A stretch of 64,000 bases of DNA from Sesamum alatum (GCA_034509735.1 JACGWO010000012.1:6322367-6386366), one strand, 5' to 3'. Shown: positions 37,062-49,645, numbered from the stretch's first letter. Notes: generated from the sequence alone by a model not told the origin. Made by a program: numbers and translations.

Positions 37062-39375
37062 TGTTAAAATAAGTGACTGTCAAGCCAATTGATTGGCTCT
37101 TTATAAACTATTCTATACGACTTTTTCAATAATACGTTAATTTAAGAAATGTTTTTTGGCCATCTTCATCATATGCTTTTAACATTATATTTATATGAGG
37201 ATTTGGTTTAAGCCCTTAGATCAATTATGCTACGGGGTTTTCTCGCGCATATGATGGCGACCATGAAACCAACATCAATAGTTTGATCTAAAATATTCCA
37301 AGTCAATGAATCGATTGAGACAGGGCATCGACCATTCCTTAAAGGCTGGCACTAAGTGATGCGTTCATATGATGAATATCGAGTTTCGTAGACAGAGACG
37401 TATGACGTCTGTGCACTTTAGTGGGTGCATGATAAAGAGTTATCAAGTTCACTAAATTGACTCGAGGAGTTGTCATATGGAAGCCCTATATGCCATTATA
37501 GGTATGACTAGAACTCCTAGGCTACGATAGTGCACTAACTAGTCCTTAGACTTGAGGTTCCACAGTAACCTTGTGCATAGGACGACTATGACTTGATCAT
37601 GTCCAATGTGGTCTCAAGTTTCATCGTGGATCACTATACAGTCATGTTTCAGACATAGTTGAAGCATGCATGGAGGTTGGTGAGTTCCAAGATAGGATCT
37701 GTTACTTATCATGAGATGATAACGAACCTCATATGTTCTCTACATTATGCATTCCTCGAAGCCCATGGCCATGGCTGTTGATCAAATAGGAGAAAGGGTT
37801 TTTTTCTAAATTGATAAATTGAAAGCATAACTTGAAGAGTTGATACATAGACATCAAAGTTGATAATGGGAATCGGTAACTAATTTCATGCCCTAGACTT
37901 TGATCGGGATGTTAGTAGCGAAGGGACCGTATCTGCATGGTACGCGTAGCTCACAGGTTCACACAATGATTCACCTATTCTCTGGTGCCATGGCCCATTG
38001 CTAGATGGCCACCCATGGTGACGGGTACCCTCCATTAAGGAGTTAATTGAGGGTGATTAATTATGATAAGATGTGATTAATCTAATGAAAGTAAGTTGCT
38101 AATTAAATTATATATATGATACACGCCCAAGTCTAGCTGAGTAGTGAACCTAAAGGGTCACACACAAATCCATGATGGAATTATTGAAATTAATTTATAG
38201 AATTAATTATGGATAATAAATCAATTAATTTGAGAAGTTAAATTAATTGATTGAAATGATTTATGAAATCATTTCATGGGAATATTAAATAATATGATTA
38301 TTTAATTTGGTGTCTAGATTCACAAGTATTAATTTGATTAAGTAAGACTTGTGATAGAATAATTAAGATCAATATATTTGAGCTTGAAAATCAATTAATT
38401 AGATTAATTGATTTGGGCTTATATTTAATTAAAGAATTAAATATCATGGGCTAAATAATTAGTTGGGAATTAATTAAAATTGGACTTAGTCCAATTGAGA
38501 ATTAAGATAAAGCCCAAGACCTTAGCCCAAGCCCACAAGACAAGATTCATTGAACATGGACATAACATGTTTTCATCTTTAGATGAAGAAGAAAATATGA
38601 GTCATGCTAAAGCTTGTCTATAAAGAAGACAAGTGTAAAAGATGAAAATGTGAGTCATGCTAAAGCTTGTCTATAAAGAAGACAAGTGTAAATAGAGAAA
38701 AAATGAGTCATGCTAGAACTTGTCTATGAAGAAGACAAGTGTTATCTAATAGCAAGACAAAAGGGCTTGTCTACTACATTCATTGAATCTAGTATAAAGA
38801 AATGCCTAAAAAAATGGTAGAAGACAAGAAATTTACATACCATATTTTTACATACAAATATACAAAAACTCCTGCTTTCGTTTTGCTCTCTAGCTCTTAG
38901 ACTTTCTCTCCTTCAAAGCTAGAAAGTCTAGCTTTCACCTTAGCCTTGGTCTTATGTTCATTTTCTCATCTCCAAAAGAGAAGAATTCCCTTGATTTCTC
39001 CATTGATCAATAGTTGATCTACCTTAATCCTCCAACACCTACTAGCATAGGTTTGAGGGTGATTCTATCATAGGTGGTGTGGACTAGCTTTAGAGGGAAG
39101 ACACTTGTGTTCCTACTGTGAACAACAATACCGTTTTGATGTTCCACTGTTTTTAAGGTAAGCCCGTTCCTAAGAAAGTTCAAGTAACCAACATCAACCG
39201 GAGAGCTAGAAAGGTTGGTTTCTATTAACCATTCAATTGACATCCTTGTATGCATGAGACCCACATCGTAATAGCAACGAGACGGGGGATTTGATCGCTA
39301 ATTATAATATTATTTTGTAATTAAAATCTTAATTTATGTTATGTTTAACGTCTCGGGGCTTATACGAAGCTAAAA
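37062..39375 (+). mobile_element. Solo LTR of the copia C family inside the gypsy remnant
   Basis: Starts TGTTAAAATAAG and aligns over its length with the copia C LTRs, including the 53-bp repeats. It ends CTAAAA where CTAACA is expected. The 5-bp duplication AAATC is perfect at 37,057-37,061 and 39,376-39,380. At 2,314 bp it is the most complete LTR of the family in the window. Solo LTRs arise by recombination between an element's two LTRs. Confidence 0.92.
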
Positions 39376-39380
39376 AAATC

Positions 39381-40245
39381 ATGTATTGATAGATCACCCA
39401 ACAGTGTTTCATCACATTTTAGCATTGAATAGATCAAAAAGAATCCCAAAATAACTGAAGTTTCTAAACCTCTACTCTGATTCAATTGTTAACTTATACA
39501 AAGATCTTACCCTAATACCGCTAATGTGGTAGTTGGCTTAAATTGCAAAGTTGCTAACAAATCCGTTACATGATCAATCTCTAGCTTCACATTTATTGGT
39601 ATAATTAATAGTAATAATATCATATTACGACTTCCCAAATTATCTAAAAAGTGATTGAATTTTAAGTATCCGCTACTACATTTATCTTCCAAAGATGATA
39701 ATCAGTAGTACAATCACGATTCTTTAACAATCCTATCGATATCCTTTCTCTTAAATTTCTCCTTGTACGTCAAAACATATTTTAAACTCTTATGATTTTT
39801 GAAAATCTAAAATCTTTTCCCAAATAAATAGTGTCTCCAAATCTTCAATCCATGTATAATTGTTGCTAGCCCCAAGTCATGCGTAGGTAACTTAACTTGT
39901 TGTTCCTTAATTAACAAAATGCATACAAAATCACCTTCTTATTTTATATTAATACAGTCTAAATCTTGTTTCAAAGCATCTATGTACATCACGTATCCAC
40001 CACTACCAGATAGTAAAACTAAAATCGAAGTCGAACTCAATCTTTTCTTTAACTTATCAAAACTTTGTTGATATTGTTCAGCCTAGTGAAACACTGCCCC
40101 TTTCCTAAATAACTCCACCCAAGGTCTGGCAATTATATGAAAAACATCAACAAATATCCTGTAATACTCAAGTAGTCCTAAGAAACTTTGGATTTTAGTA
40201 ACATTCTTTAGTATTCTCTATTCCCTAATAGCCTTCACCTTTATA
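39381..40245 (-). pseudogene. Gypsy reverse transcriptase end and RNase H, decayed
   Basis: The minus strand reads KVKAIRE, then TKIQSFLGLLEYYRIFVDVF (family: RSFLGLAGYYRRFVEGF) at about 40,120-40,243. RNase H traces follow: YVMYIDALKQDLDC, PTHDLGLATIIHGLKIWRHY, NHKSLKYVLTYKE, and VADTLKFNHFLDNL near 39,660 (family: VVADALSRK). Many residues are kept despite stops, which makes the Ty3/gypsy call firm. The 39,381-39,660 part would be the linker to integrase. Confidence 0.85.
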
Positions 40246-43200
40246 AGGTTTGCTCCATGATCAATGACCAATTGTATTCCTGTTGGGTCATGCAGTTCAA
40301 AGGTTTGGTTATCTATTACAACATTTGGATTAGGTACGACTTCATCCATCTGATAAGCGACCTCGGTCCATCGCGAGTCATCGATTACTCTTCGAGCCTT
40401 GATTTTGCAAACAACTTTCCAGTCGACTTTGTCCCTCTTCATCGATTACACCACAATTCATTGTTGACTTCCCGACATTGTGACGTTCAGTGTGGAAATT
40501 GAAGCCATTGACGAAGTAAGATGGGTATGTCGTCACTTCTGCTCTTGGCCCCCAATAATGCAACTTCAACAATTCGTCGTTTGTGTGATTCAATTCGGGT
40601 TTCACCTGCAATTAATCATATATATAGCAATTGAAATAATTGATTACAAATTAATGAGCATATCGCATTTACAAGAAATCGATGATACTTACACGAGCCT
40701 TGAACCAATCCTAGAATTGTGTCACCACTAGTTGATCAATTATTGGGTCCTCTGGATTGTGTTGCTCGAACAGTTCATTCAAGAATGACCAGTTATAGTA
40801 AAACTGATAGTTATAAATATACATGTAATTGAAATTGAAATGGTTCATACGAGATAATTACGTTTGTATAAGACACTTACTCGTAGTACGGTGCAACTAC
40901 TTCACAATTACACAAGATATATGTCTCGATAGCATAAAGTTCCTCACCGCTCAGCCATCTCTTCTTCGAGGCTCCACTTGCTCAGCCTGGGTAATTGAAA
41001 ATCGACCAAACTATTCGATCGTCGTTGCTCGTGAGATCATCATTCCGACCGGGTCTATTTCGCTTGCAAAAAATGTGCAGTTTGAAGTAGTGAGAGGAGA
41101 AAAGTTCGATTTCTTCGACAATATAAGCCTCTACAATTGACGCCTAGACGTGTGCTTTGTTTTTCACCTTTTTCTTCAAATTGCGTAGGAATCTGTTCAT
41201 ACGACTATTTATTAAAATGAAAATAATAAATATATATTTAACAGTATTTATTTAATTACCTTTCAAATGCGTACATCCACCTGTATTACACGGGGCCCCC
41301 AACGCCGCCTCATATGGAAGGTGAACAATTAGATGCTCCATTGAGTCGAAAAAAGAAGGAGGAAAAATTTTCTCGAGGTTGCACAGGATGACGGCTACAC
41401 TATCTTCCAATTCTTTTACCTTGGCCCCATCTAGTGTTGTTGAGCATAGGATCTGGAATAGAAGGCTCACTTCCATTAGGGCCCCCCACACGTGCTCTGG
41501 AAGCATTCCACGGAAGGCAACCGGAATCAATTTCTGCATGAATACATGACAATCATGGCTCTTCATGCCGTGCATCCTCAACTCCTTCAGGTCGACGCAA
41601 CGGGCCAATTTAGAGGCATACCTATCAGGAAACCTAAGACAATGAATCCACTCATATATCTACTTCTTTTGCTCCTTCGTCTGTGTTATACTGCCTTGGG
41701 CATCACGTTCGGTCTCCTTTCGTCCACCTCAAGCTCCGGCCGATTACATATGATCTTCATATCCTTCCGTGCATTCAGATTGTCCTTCGTTTTTCCCTTG
41801 ATGTCCATCACAGTATTGAATATATTATCGAACACATTCTTCTCAATATGCATGACATCAAGATTGTGTCGTATCAGATGCGCCCCCCAGTATTCAAGCT
41901 CCCAGAATATGCTTTTCTTCATTCATTTATGGTCGACACTGTAAGCCTTCCGGTTCACTCAACGGTTGTTCGACAGCCACACTAAATGCATCAACACAAG
42001 TTCGGATCTATTCTCCAGTCAGCCTCGGACGTGCAACCTTCCTCTCCATTCAATTTTTAATGAAGGCTTTGTTGTTCCTACGATAAAGATGAACCGGTGG
42101 TAGAATTGCCTGTGGCAGTAAAAATAGCATGCCTTTCGACCGTGCTGTAAATAGAATGCCCGTGTGTCCTCCATACAAACTGGACACCCATAACACCAGC
42201 GGTACTCCATCCAGACGCCATCCCATAAGCATGAAGGTCGTTCACTGTCCACATCAATGCAGCATGCATCATAAATGCCTGGTTTATCGCAGTATCGTGC
42301 GTACGTATACCCACATGCCATAAATTCTACAACTTCTCGATCAACGGCTTCAAGTAGACATCGATAAGACGTTTGGGATTCGATGGGCCAGGGATCACCA
42401 TCGTTAGGAACATATACTCAAACTTCATGCACATTCCCGGTGGGAGATTGTACGGTGTAAGTATCACGGGCCAACATAAGTACGTTTTACCATACTGGCC
42501 GTGTGGTGAAAATCCATCCGTGCACAACCCAAGTCTAACATTTCTCGGCTCAGTTGCAAAATCAGGATACGTCCGGTCAAAATGCTTCCAAGCCTCTGCA
42601 TCAGACAGATGACACATGGATCCTTCCTCCGTCTGATGGCTCGCATGCCAAGTTATATGCTCTGTTGTGGCCTCCGACGCATACAACCTCTGCAGCCGAG
42701 GGGTAATCGGTAGATACCTAAGAATGGCATACGAGGACTTCTTGCGTTTAGGATTTCTGTCCCTGGTGGGCTTGTTCCTAGCGTCTGCACAGAACTTGCA
42801 ATATTCCAAATCAATATCGTCATTCTAGTACAACATGCAACCATTTTTGCAAGCATCAATCCTCTGAACTAGTAAACCCAATTCTCATATCAATTTCTTC
42901 GTATTGTAATAATCGGCAAGGAAAGTGTGATTGTGGGGCATTACAGTATCAGCCCACTGGCATACCGATCATATGTATGCTCGAAAGAACCCCCTTCAGC
43001 CTTGATATTCACCAAAGAGGCAATTGACGCCAACTGAGAGGTGGTGCAGCCGTTCCACAACTGTTGGTCCGCAGCATGAACTACATCAAAAAAATGGTCT
43101 GACAAGCCAGACACATAATCATAGGGCCCCGAATCGTAATATGAACTAGGACCCACATCAGATGGACAATACCGAGTACCATAATCAGTTGGTCCCTCCT

Positions 43201-43620
43201 GGTTGTACGAAGACCAGAATGACGGCCCGGCGGCATCGAATACCATCCTCTACACCCAATCCATTTGAGCCGCATCACCCTATACGAACTACCCTCCTCC
43301 TAAACGGGTGGCGTTTGTTGCTGCTACACATGGGGCGCTGTCAATGCTTCAAAGTATTCATGCACCCTCTCCTCACTATGCAAAGTCCAATTGTAATACT
43401 CTAGCATAAACCCTTTCATACACAAATTAAAATTTACCTCGTCTGGTGTTTTGAACCGTTCGTTTTTGCACTTCCGGCAGGGATAGTTAATCTTGTCCCC
43501 GTTCATATATGCACGCTGAGACTGGGCCCATTCTAAAAATGTTGTAACACCATCCTCAAACTCCGGCATCACACCCAGGACGTTTCGATCATATATCCAT
43601 TTCCTCAACTGTCTTAGCAT
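40246..43620 (-). pseudogene. TNP2-type transposase of CACTA-2, disrupted
   Basis: Minus-strand start MLRQLRKWIYDRNVLGVMPE at 43,620. The open stretch to 43,324 includes SQRAYMNGDK, showing a sense codon where CACTA-1 has a stop. The Transposase_21 core is well kept at 42,327-42,809 (YCKFCADARNKPTRDR, HITWHASHQTEEGSM, MVIPGPSNPKRLIDVYLKPL). HNLDVMHIEKNVFDN lies at 41,686-41,922, then a DUF4218-like part (41,252-41,608). The C-terminal segment (to 40,246) carries the 280-bp deletion. Frames change several times between 42,830 and 43,330 and between 41,950 and 42,330. It is not expected to make an active enzyme. Confidence 0.88.
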
Positions 43621-44523
43621 GATTGCTCCTACATATAATTCACAACAGAACGCAATTAAATGACGAGAATATTATATATATACAAAAATAAGATAATTTT
43701 GCATACTTACCTGAGCAAAATACCTATCAATATCAATGCAAAATTCACGCTCGGTAATTGATATGTTCAATTTTCCGTATAAAGAATTAAGGGGGGAGTT
43801 ACAAAAAATGAGTTGGAGAGTAATTATAAGAACAATGACAAAGAAGGGGGACATATATATAGAAAATATTGGAACGGGCATTGAAATATTATTTGGAACA
43901 CAAAACTAGCCGTTTAAATATAGCCGTTGTTCCAGCTTTAGGAACAGCCTCAGGAGGGGTAATAGGAATGGTAATATTACCATTGTAATATAGCCGTTAG
44001 CGCATATTAGGAACTGTATGAGGCACACCAAAAAGGACCATTCCTAATTGGAGTACAATTGGGAACGGTAATTGTAACAATATTGCACTTACTATATACC
44101 CACAATTTGGAATGGTAATTGCATTACATTTTTTTCCATGGCGTAAAAGGTCTTCTATAGGACTACATGTTGGAACGGTCAGTCCATCGGTCCAAATAGA
44201 CCCGGCCATTGGAACCCATATAGCAACAGTAAGTGTTCTCGGTCGACTATTCGTTCCAAATTTCACACATGTGTTCCAAATTGAAGTCCAAAATATATCA
44301 GGTCCCTTTTAGGAACGATTATAGGTGTACAAATTGGCTCACATATGTTGGCACTCTAATAGGAACGGTCGACCCGTTCCTATTAATTTGTATTACAATT
44401 ACCACGACAGTGACGTCATCAATGGTTTACCATTCCATAACTGTTCCTTGAACCGTTCCTATTACAAACGGTAACTGGAACGGTCGTCTCTATCTGTTCC
44501 TATTCCCGCATTTTTTTGTAGTA
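40246..44523 (-). mobile_element. CACTA-2: inverted, 3'-truncated relative of CACTA-1
   Basis: The minus-strand 5' end at 44,523 reads TACTACAAAAAAATGCGGGA, with the first C of CACTA changed. Subterminal GGAACGGT motifs fill 43,860-44,520. The body matches CACTA-1 from its left end to the end of the TNP2 gene (CACTA-1 about 10,810). The second gene and the other end are missing. An internal deletion of about 280 bp relative to 10,350-10,630 lies at about 40,442-40,462. It sits between a gypsy remnant and the copia A RNase H end. Confidence 0.88.
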
Positions 44524-44782
44524 CTAGTAGTCACCTTGGAGGATGACAACTGGGCTATGGCATAAGCTAAAAGGGCCCGACATCTCATCACAAGATCCAT
44601 GAAAAATTGTTAAACACCACCATCTGCTTGGAGCAATGGTAAGTAGATGTAACGTGCAGTTGGACCGCATCACGTTGGCAGACATAGTAGTAGACCCATG
44701 AGACCAAGCCGATATTGCAAATTGCTCATGATCAGATTAATCTGAAATACATGGGTAATTGGCTTTAGGTCAAGTGGGAGAT
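44524..44782 (+). pseudogene. End of copia A RNase H and polypurine tract
   Basis: A DDNWAMA*AK stretch aligns with CDNNGAIA*AK of copia C, followed by matching codons through to the MGNW-like end ('acatgggtaattgg'). AGTGGGAGAT at 44,773-44,782 is a canonical copia polypurine tract directly before the LTR. Confidence 0.82.
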
Positions 44783-47003
44783 TGATGGAATAGGTGACCA
44801 GAAAGCCAATTAGATTAGCAATTTTGAAAACTCTTCAGCAATCTGTATTGAAAGTAACTTTATATGGATGAACATGGTAAGTGTTCGTCATTGGCACATG
44901 TGTTTGTTGTGTTTACCAATTATGTTAAACGATGCTTTAACATCAGAACAGATGCCCGCAGACCAATTGGACAACCCATGCAGTTAGGCCGCGCATTGGA
45001 TAGCGGCTGCGAAACCAACTGATTGGGTTGGGTCTAAAACGTTCCAAGTCGATGACCTCGAAACTGGGCATCGAGAGTCCTATGGAGATTTGCACTAAAA
45101 GTCGTATTTATTGGATGAGTGTCGTGTTTCATCGGTGACAGACATGGGGCGTCTATACGATCTTAGTGGGTTGGTCGATTGGGGTCGAGCCGACTAAGCT
45201 GACTCGCGAGGATCATCATATGGAAGCCTTGGAGGCTTGGTCGTATGACTTGAGTTACCCGATTTCGATAGTACAAGAGTAGTCCTCAGACTTGAGGAAC
45301 CACGGCAGTCACGTGCACACGATGGGTGTATCTTGGATCTGGCGATAGGTGTTCATATTGCGGACATGTTCATTATAAGTCTTCCAGTGCAGTCAGAATG
45401 TATAGCGAGGACGGTGGGTTTCAAGAAGAGGATCCATCCCCTGTCAGTATATATGACAGAGGTATCTCCAATGCACACGGAAAACACATTCATGCTTCCT
45501 AAAGGTATGGCAACAGTGGTTGATCGAGCAGGGAATGATTCCCTACGTCGATTCAATGAGGCATACGTAATCTCGATATTAAACATAGTTGCCTAGTCAA
45601 GGATGGGAACCGATACCCAATTCCATACGCTAAACTAAGAACGGGAGACGGTAGACGGAAGAATCGTACCTGTACGAAATTAGTGCCTAAATATTCACAC
45701 CAATATTCACCTAGTCTCTAATGCCATAGACCGTTGCTAGACGGTCACCCACGGTAACGGGCTTCTATTGGACATGAGCCCAAGTCTAGTTGAGGGTTAA
45801 CCTAAAGGGTCACACACAAATCACCGAAGAGGTGAAGGAATTGACTTGCAGTCAATTTCAGAAGATGATAAATAATTGGATTATTTATGGGATAGCCCAT
45901 TAGATGGACGAGCCGATATTGAATCGGGCCTCGATTAATCGATAAATGGGATTTATCAATTAAGTAGAGATTAAGGGCTTGGATCTTTTAATTGGATTAA
46001 AATATCCATGGGCATTATTTAATTGGTCCTTAAATTAAATTAGATTTAATTCTTGGACTTTTTGTAATTGGATTATAATAAAACTCGATCCATTAAATCT
46101 TGGCCCAAGAGAGATATTAATTCCACTTTTGGAATTAAGAGAAGTCGGACCTCTCCTAAATATGGATGGCCGATCTTAGCTTCTTTTAGAAGCATAAATA
46201 TCGGCCATGTAGGCCTTGTTGAAGAGGTTGACTTGTTCCTTTTGGAAAGGAACAAGTCAACCCTAATCAAGCCTCCTTTACTTGTTATGATTTAATCATA
46301 CCTTGTAAAGTGGTAGGTTTGATTGAAGATTAATAAGGATTGATTGGAATGTATCTAGACATTCTTAGATGAACCTATACACATTCCAATAATCACATTA
46401 ATGATGTATATATATGAATATATACAATCATCAACATAAGGATTATTATTATTCATCTTTTTCTAGGAAAAAGAAGAGAACTCTAACATCTCTCTTTCTC
46501 ACTCTTGACCCTCTTGCTCTCTCTCGCTCTCACTTTCTTGCTTCATTGATCTAGGATCAATTGAAGAACAAAGCTAGAATAAGAAGGATACACTAATACA
46601 ATAGTGCAATCCTTTTCTTGATCTCATCTTCTTAGGTCTGTTTTTCTCCAGCAAGAAAAATATGACTTCTCCTGGTGTGGCATGGACTACGTTAGAGGAT
46701 TCATACATTTGAATCTTGGTGAACGTTTGTCTTCCATTCAAGAGGGAACAACGCCAGTAGTGGTGGATGGGAGATAACTACAAAGGTAACCCCCGTTTAT
46801 TTATATATGATACTCTTTATGATTGTCTATGTGCCCTATATGATATACTTATTTTACGTTATCATATTCTACATTGAACGCCCGGTTGAGCACCCAAGGG
46901 AACACCCCTTGGGGCATTTTATTATGATATGTGTTTTAGATAGTGTTAAATCCCGCATCCCTCGCTTCCGCTTGCGCTCCCGTGCGGATCCGCTTGTCCT
47001 TCA
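44783..47003 (+). repeat. 3' LTR of copia A
   Basis: Starts TGATGGAATAGGTGACC and ends CTTGTCCTTCA. It resembles the copia C LTR in layout (an early 'gaataggtgac', the 'cctaaagggtcacacacaaatc' phrase near 45,800, a promoter-like part with pyrimidine tracts near 46,490-46,540) but is clearly a different family. The last bases match the window start. Confidence 0.85.
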
Positions 47004-48684
47004 GAATCAACTATTTCAGGAGGCTTCTGAGGTGCCTCAAAATCTTGAGGATCTTCTTCAGGAACCAAGGGTAGAGGACAGGCTGGTTCACTAGCATCTA
47101 TATTGCCAAAAGGGAAGATGTCTTCATAAAAGACTACATCCCTGGAGATAAACACCTGTCCTGACTCAATGTCAGACCTTATATCCCTTATATCCATGTG
47201 TATATCCTAGAAAGATGCACTTGGTGCTTCTATGGTCGAACTTCGCTTTGTGTGGCAGTGTATTTGTGGCATAACACAGGCACCCAAGGTTTTAAGATGG
47301 GTGTAGATAGGTGGTTGTTTTTGGATGACTTCATAAGGGGTTCTCCATTTTAGGACAGGAGTAGGGAGTCTATTAATTAGGTAAGTTGTTGCTAACAAGG
47401 CTTCTGTCCAAAATTTTTGTGGCATTTTTGCCTGAAATAACAGTCCCCTTGCAATTTTCAAAAGATGTTGATGTTTTATTTCAACTATCCCATTTTGCTG
47501 AGGGTGTGTACACACATGTTCTTTGATGGCAAATTCCTAGCCTCTTGAAGAAATTTTGATAGCTTTCATTAGTAAACTCAATTCCATTATCAATTCTAAT
47601 TGCTTCGATTTTAGTGTGAACTGTGTCTCAAAATCATTCGTGAATGCTTCTAACTTTTGTATGACTTTTTTTTGTGTAACATCAAACAGATTCAGGTAGC
47701 CCTACTATGGTCATCCACTATACTAAGCATATAATGGCGGTAAAGATCCCAAACATCAATATGTAGTAAATCAAAAGGTGCAACTGCATGTGATTCACTC
47801 AATGTGAAACGTAGTCTATGCTACTTTGCAAGTGGGCATATTTCACAAACTTTGGAGGCATTATATTTATTATTGAATGGAAAAATGTGCTTAAGTACAT
47901 CGTAAGAAGCGTGGCCTAGTCGCCTATGCCACAAATTCATGTTATTACCAGAGACTTTCATACAATGCATCACATGTCTTTTGTTGGATAGGCTCATATC
48001 TCCAATGAACTTGAATGAACTCCTATCAAGAAGGTATAGTTTGCTTTCTAGTCTACCAACTGCCACAACTTTGTCAGTTTGTAGGTCCTACAAGAAACAT
48101 TGGTTGGGTGTAAAGGATACCCCATGACAATTATTTACACAGTTTATTAACAGGCAGGAGATTATGTTTAAAGCTTGGTACATATATGATTGCCTTAAGC
48201 TTGATGTATTGTGACAGTTGAATTTCTCCCTCATGCGTCACAGTGTTTCTAGTTCCATCAGGTAATTTCATAAACACAGCCGTTGCAAGAGATTTCATTT
48301 TAGAGAACAAACTATAATTTCTAGACATATGTGTAGAAACACCACTGTCAACCACCAGACGTGCATTGGAAACATTATAAAATTATTCAGATCAGTAAGG
48401 ATATTACCTGCAAAGTCTTCGTAGTCCACCAGGTTCGTATTATGATCAGCATTGTCCTGGGGTCTGTAGCATTCTTCTTATCTCTTGTCTGATTAGTTTA
48501 GATAATTCAGCCTCATCACCAGCTGGAGCTGCAACTGAGGTTGTTCATTGAGAATTGGCTTCCCTAGCCTTCATATCAGCATTAAAAGCTCTTCTTGGGC
48601 CACCTCCAGACCTTCTTCTTTGTTCCATAATCTGCTTATACCACTCCGGGTATCCTGTGAGTTGAAAACAAGATTCTCTGGTAT
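47004..48684 (-). pseudogene. Copia B zinc knuckle, protease and integrase
   Basis: The minus strand gives CFQLTGYPEWYKQIM (end of a CCHC knuckle), then MVDSGVSTHMSRNYSLFSKM, the protease with D-S-G kept, and YVPSFKHNLLPVNKLCK. GAG-pre-integrase reads NLWHRRLGHASYDVLKHI...CEICPLAK, keeping the HH-CC pattern. Integrase shows IEFTNE, then TPQQNGIVE and ATYLINRLPTPVLKWRTPYE, followed by the hinge phrase SGQVFISRDVVFYEDIFPF. Frame breaks occur between the segments (for example 47,520-47,820). Confidence 0.85.
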
Positions 48685-48687
48685 GGC

Positions 48688-49645
48688 GCCATTTCCAAAC
48701 AACGATAGCTCAATCTCAAATTCCTATTTTTATACAAGGAAAAAACTCTCTAAATTACAAACTTAGGTGTACGTAACTATCCCTCTGTTCATCATTCAAA
48801 TTCAAGAAATGAATCCCCTATGTTCATCCTAAGAACAAATACAAGAAATTTAAACACTATTCATCCTTCCAAATACTTTTTGGAAAAACAAATTAGAAAA
48901 TCGGTTAGAAAACTCCTGTGTTCAATGGGACATATATTAGAAATTTTTATTCTTTTCTAGTACAGCTTCAAAAAGCTATTGTACATACCTAGTGAAAAAC
49001 AACGGAGCTAGTGAATCTGAGGTGGTGGCGGAGAAGTTCATGCCGGTCAAATGCACGGCGGAGAACTCATTTCAGAAACAGAGAAGAGGAGTTGGGGAAT
49101 CTGATGGCGGTGAGGAGAAGTCCACGGGCGCGAACGAGCATCGAGAAATCGATAAGAAATGGAGAAGAAGAGAAGGAAAGGGAGAAATAGGAGGGTTTCG
49201 GCCTAGAAGAAATGGGTTTGTCTGAGAAGGGGGTTTTGTCTGAGAATTTGTTTTTGTCTGAGAAGATTAGGTGGGTTTTGGATTTTTTCAGTTAGAAAAA
49301 AATAAAATAAAGAAAATAATTTAGATCAAATTTTTTAAAAAAGTTCTAATAAATAGATGGAGGAAATAAAATTTTGGAGCCAATTGTTTTTTGCTACGTC
49401 ATTTATAAATTCGTAACAAAAAAATGTTGAAACAAAGTCAATACGACGTCGTTTTGGCCTATAATATAGCTTGTTTTTTGTTAAAAAAAGTATAAATCAT
49501 TTGTTACGATTGTTTTTCGTAGCGAAAGCCTAATCCGACGGCATCTTTTGCTACAGGTTCAAGTTCGTAATTAAAACCACCTTTTGCTACGCAACTTTTG
49601 TCGTTGTAAATATTTTGGTAGCAAAAGGCATTTTTTCTTGTATTG
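48688..49645. mobile_element. CACTA-like non-autonomous element in copia B gag
   Basis: The right end (GGTAGCAAAAGGCATTTT, then TTGTATTG) matches the end of the 558-1,585 element with TAGTG changed to TATTG. Joining the gag codons around it (KKLG to HTRESC) implies a 3-bp duplication GGC at 48,685-48,687 and 49,646-49,648, as expected for CACTA. The left end does not show CACTA, so the left terminus may be damaged. A plus-strand ORF (48,992-49,225) is rich in Glu, Lys and Arg, and I do not recognise it. Confidence 0.6.

Larger units (their letters stand above)
32664..40245 (-). mobile_element. Decayed Ty3/gypsy remnant (3' half, chromovirus-like)
   Basis: On the minus strand: end of reverse transcriptase and RNase H (39,660-40,245), then, beyond an inserted solo LTR, integrase traces (about 35,300-35,560), a 3' end phrase like 'attaaggaggggagaat', and the 3' LTR starting TGTAACATCCC at 34,837. 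That phrase followed by TGTAACATCCC is familiar from plant chromovirus (Tekay/Del-like) elements. The 5' half is missing: at about 40,245 the sequence changes abruptly to CACTA-2. The far LTR end near 32,664 is estimated from loss of copia A gag similarity and a TG start. Confidence 0.72.
1..47003 (+). mobile_element. Copia A: outer Ty1/copia retrotransposon, split by many nested insertions
   Basis: The pieces read in order on the plus strand: end of 5' LTR (1-31), primer-binding site (33-45), leader (46-3,034, itself interrupted), gag start (20,975-21,213), gag continuation (30,586-30,681, duplicated at 31,041-31,179, then 32,087 to about 32,663), end of RNase H and polypurine tract (44,524-44,782) and 3' LTR (44,783-47,003). 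The assignment rests on the window start and the 3' LTR end sharing a GGATCC-CTTGTCCTT ending, on leader similarity to copia C, and on gag continuing across each inserted element whose ends could be defined. Most of pol is missing where the gypsy and CACTA-2 remnants lie. The 5' LTR is almost wholly outside the window, so its target duplication cannot be checked. The element cannot be functional. Confidence 0.8.

Noticed and set aside
46068..46295. Overlapping ORFs on both strands in the copia A 3' LTR
   Set aside because: They lie wholly inside the LTR, are short, and show no recognised motifs.
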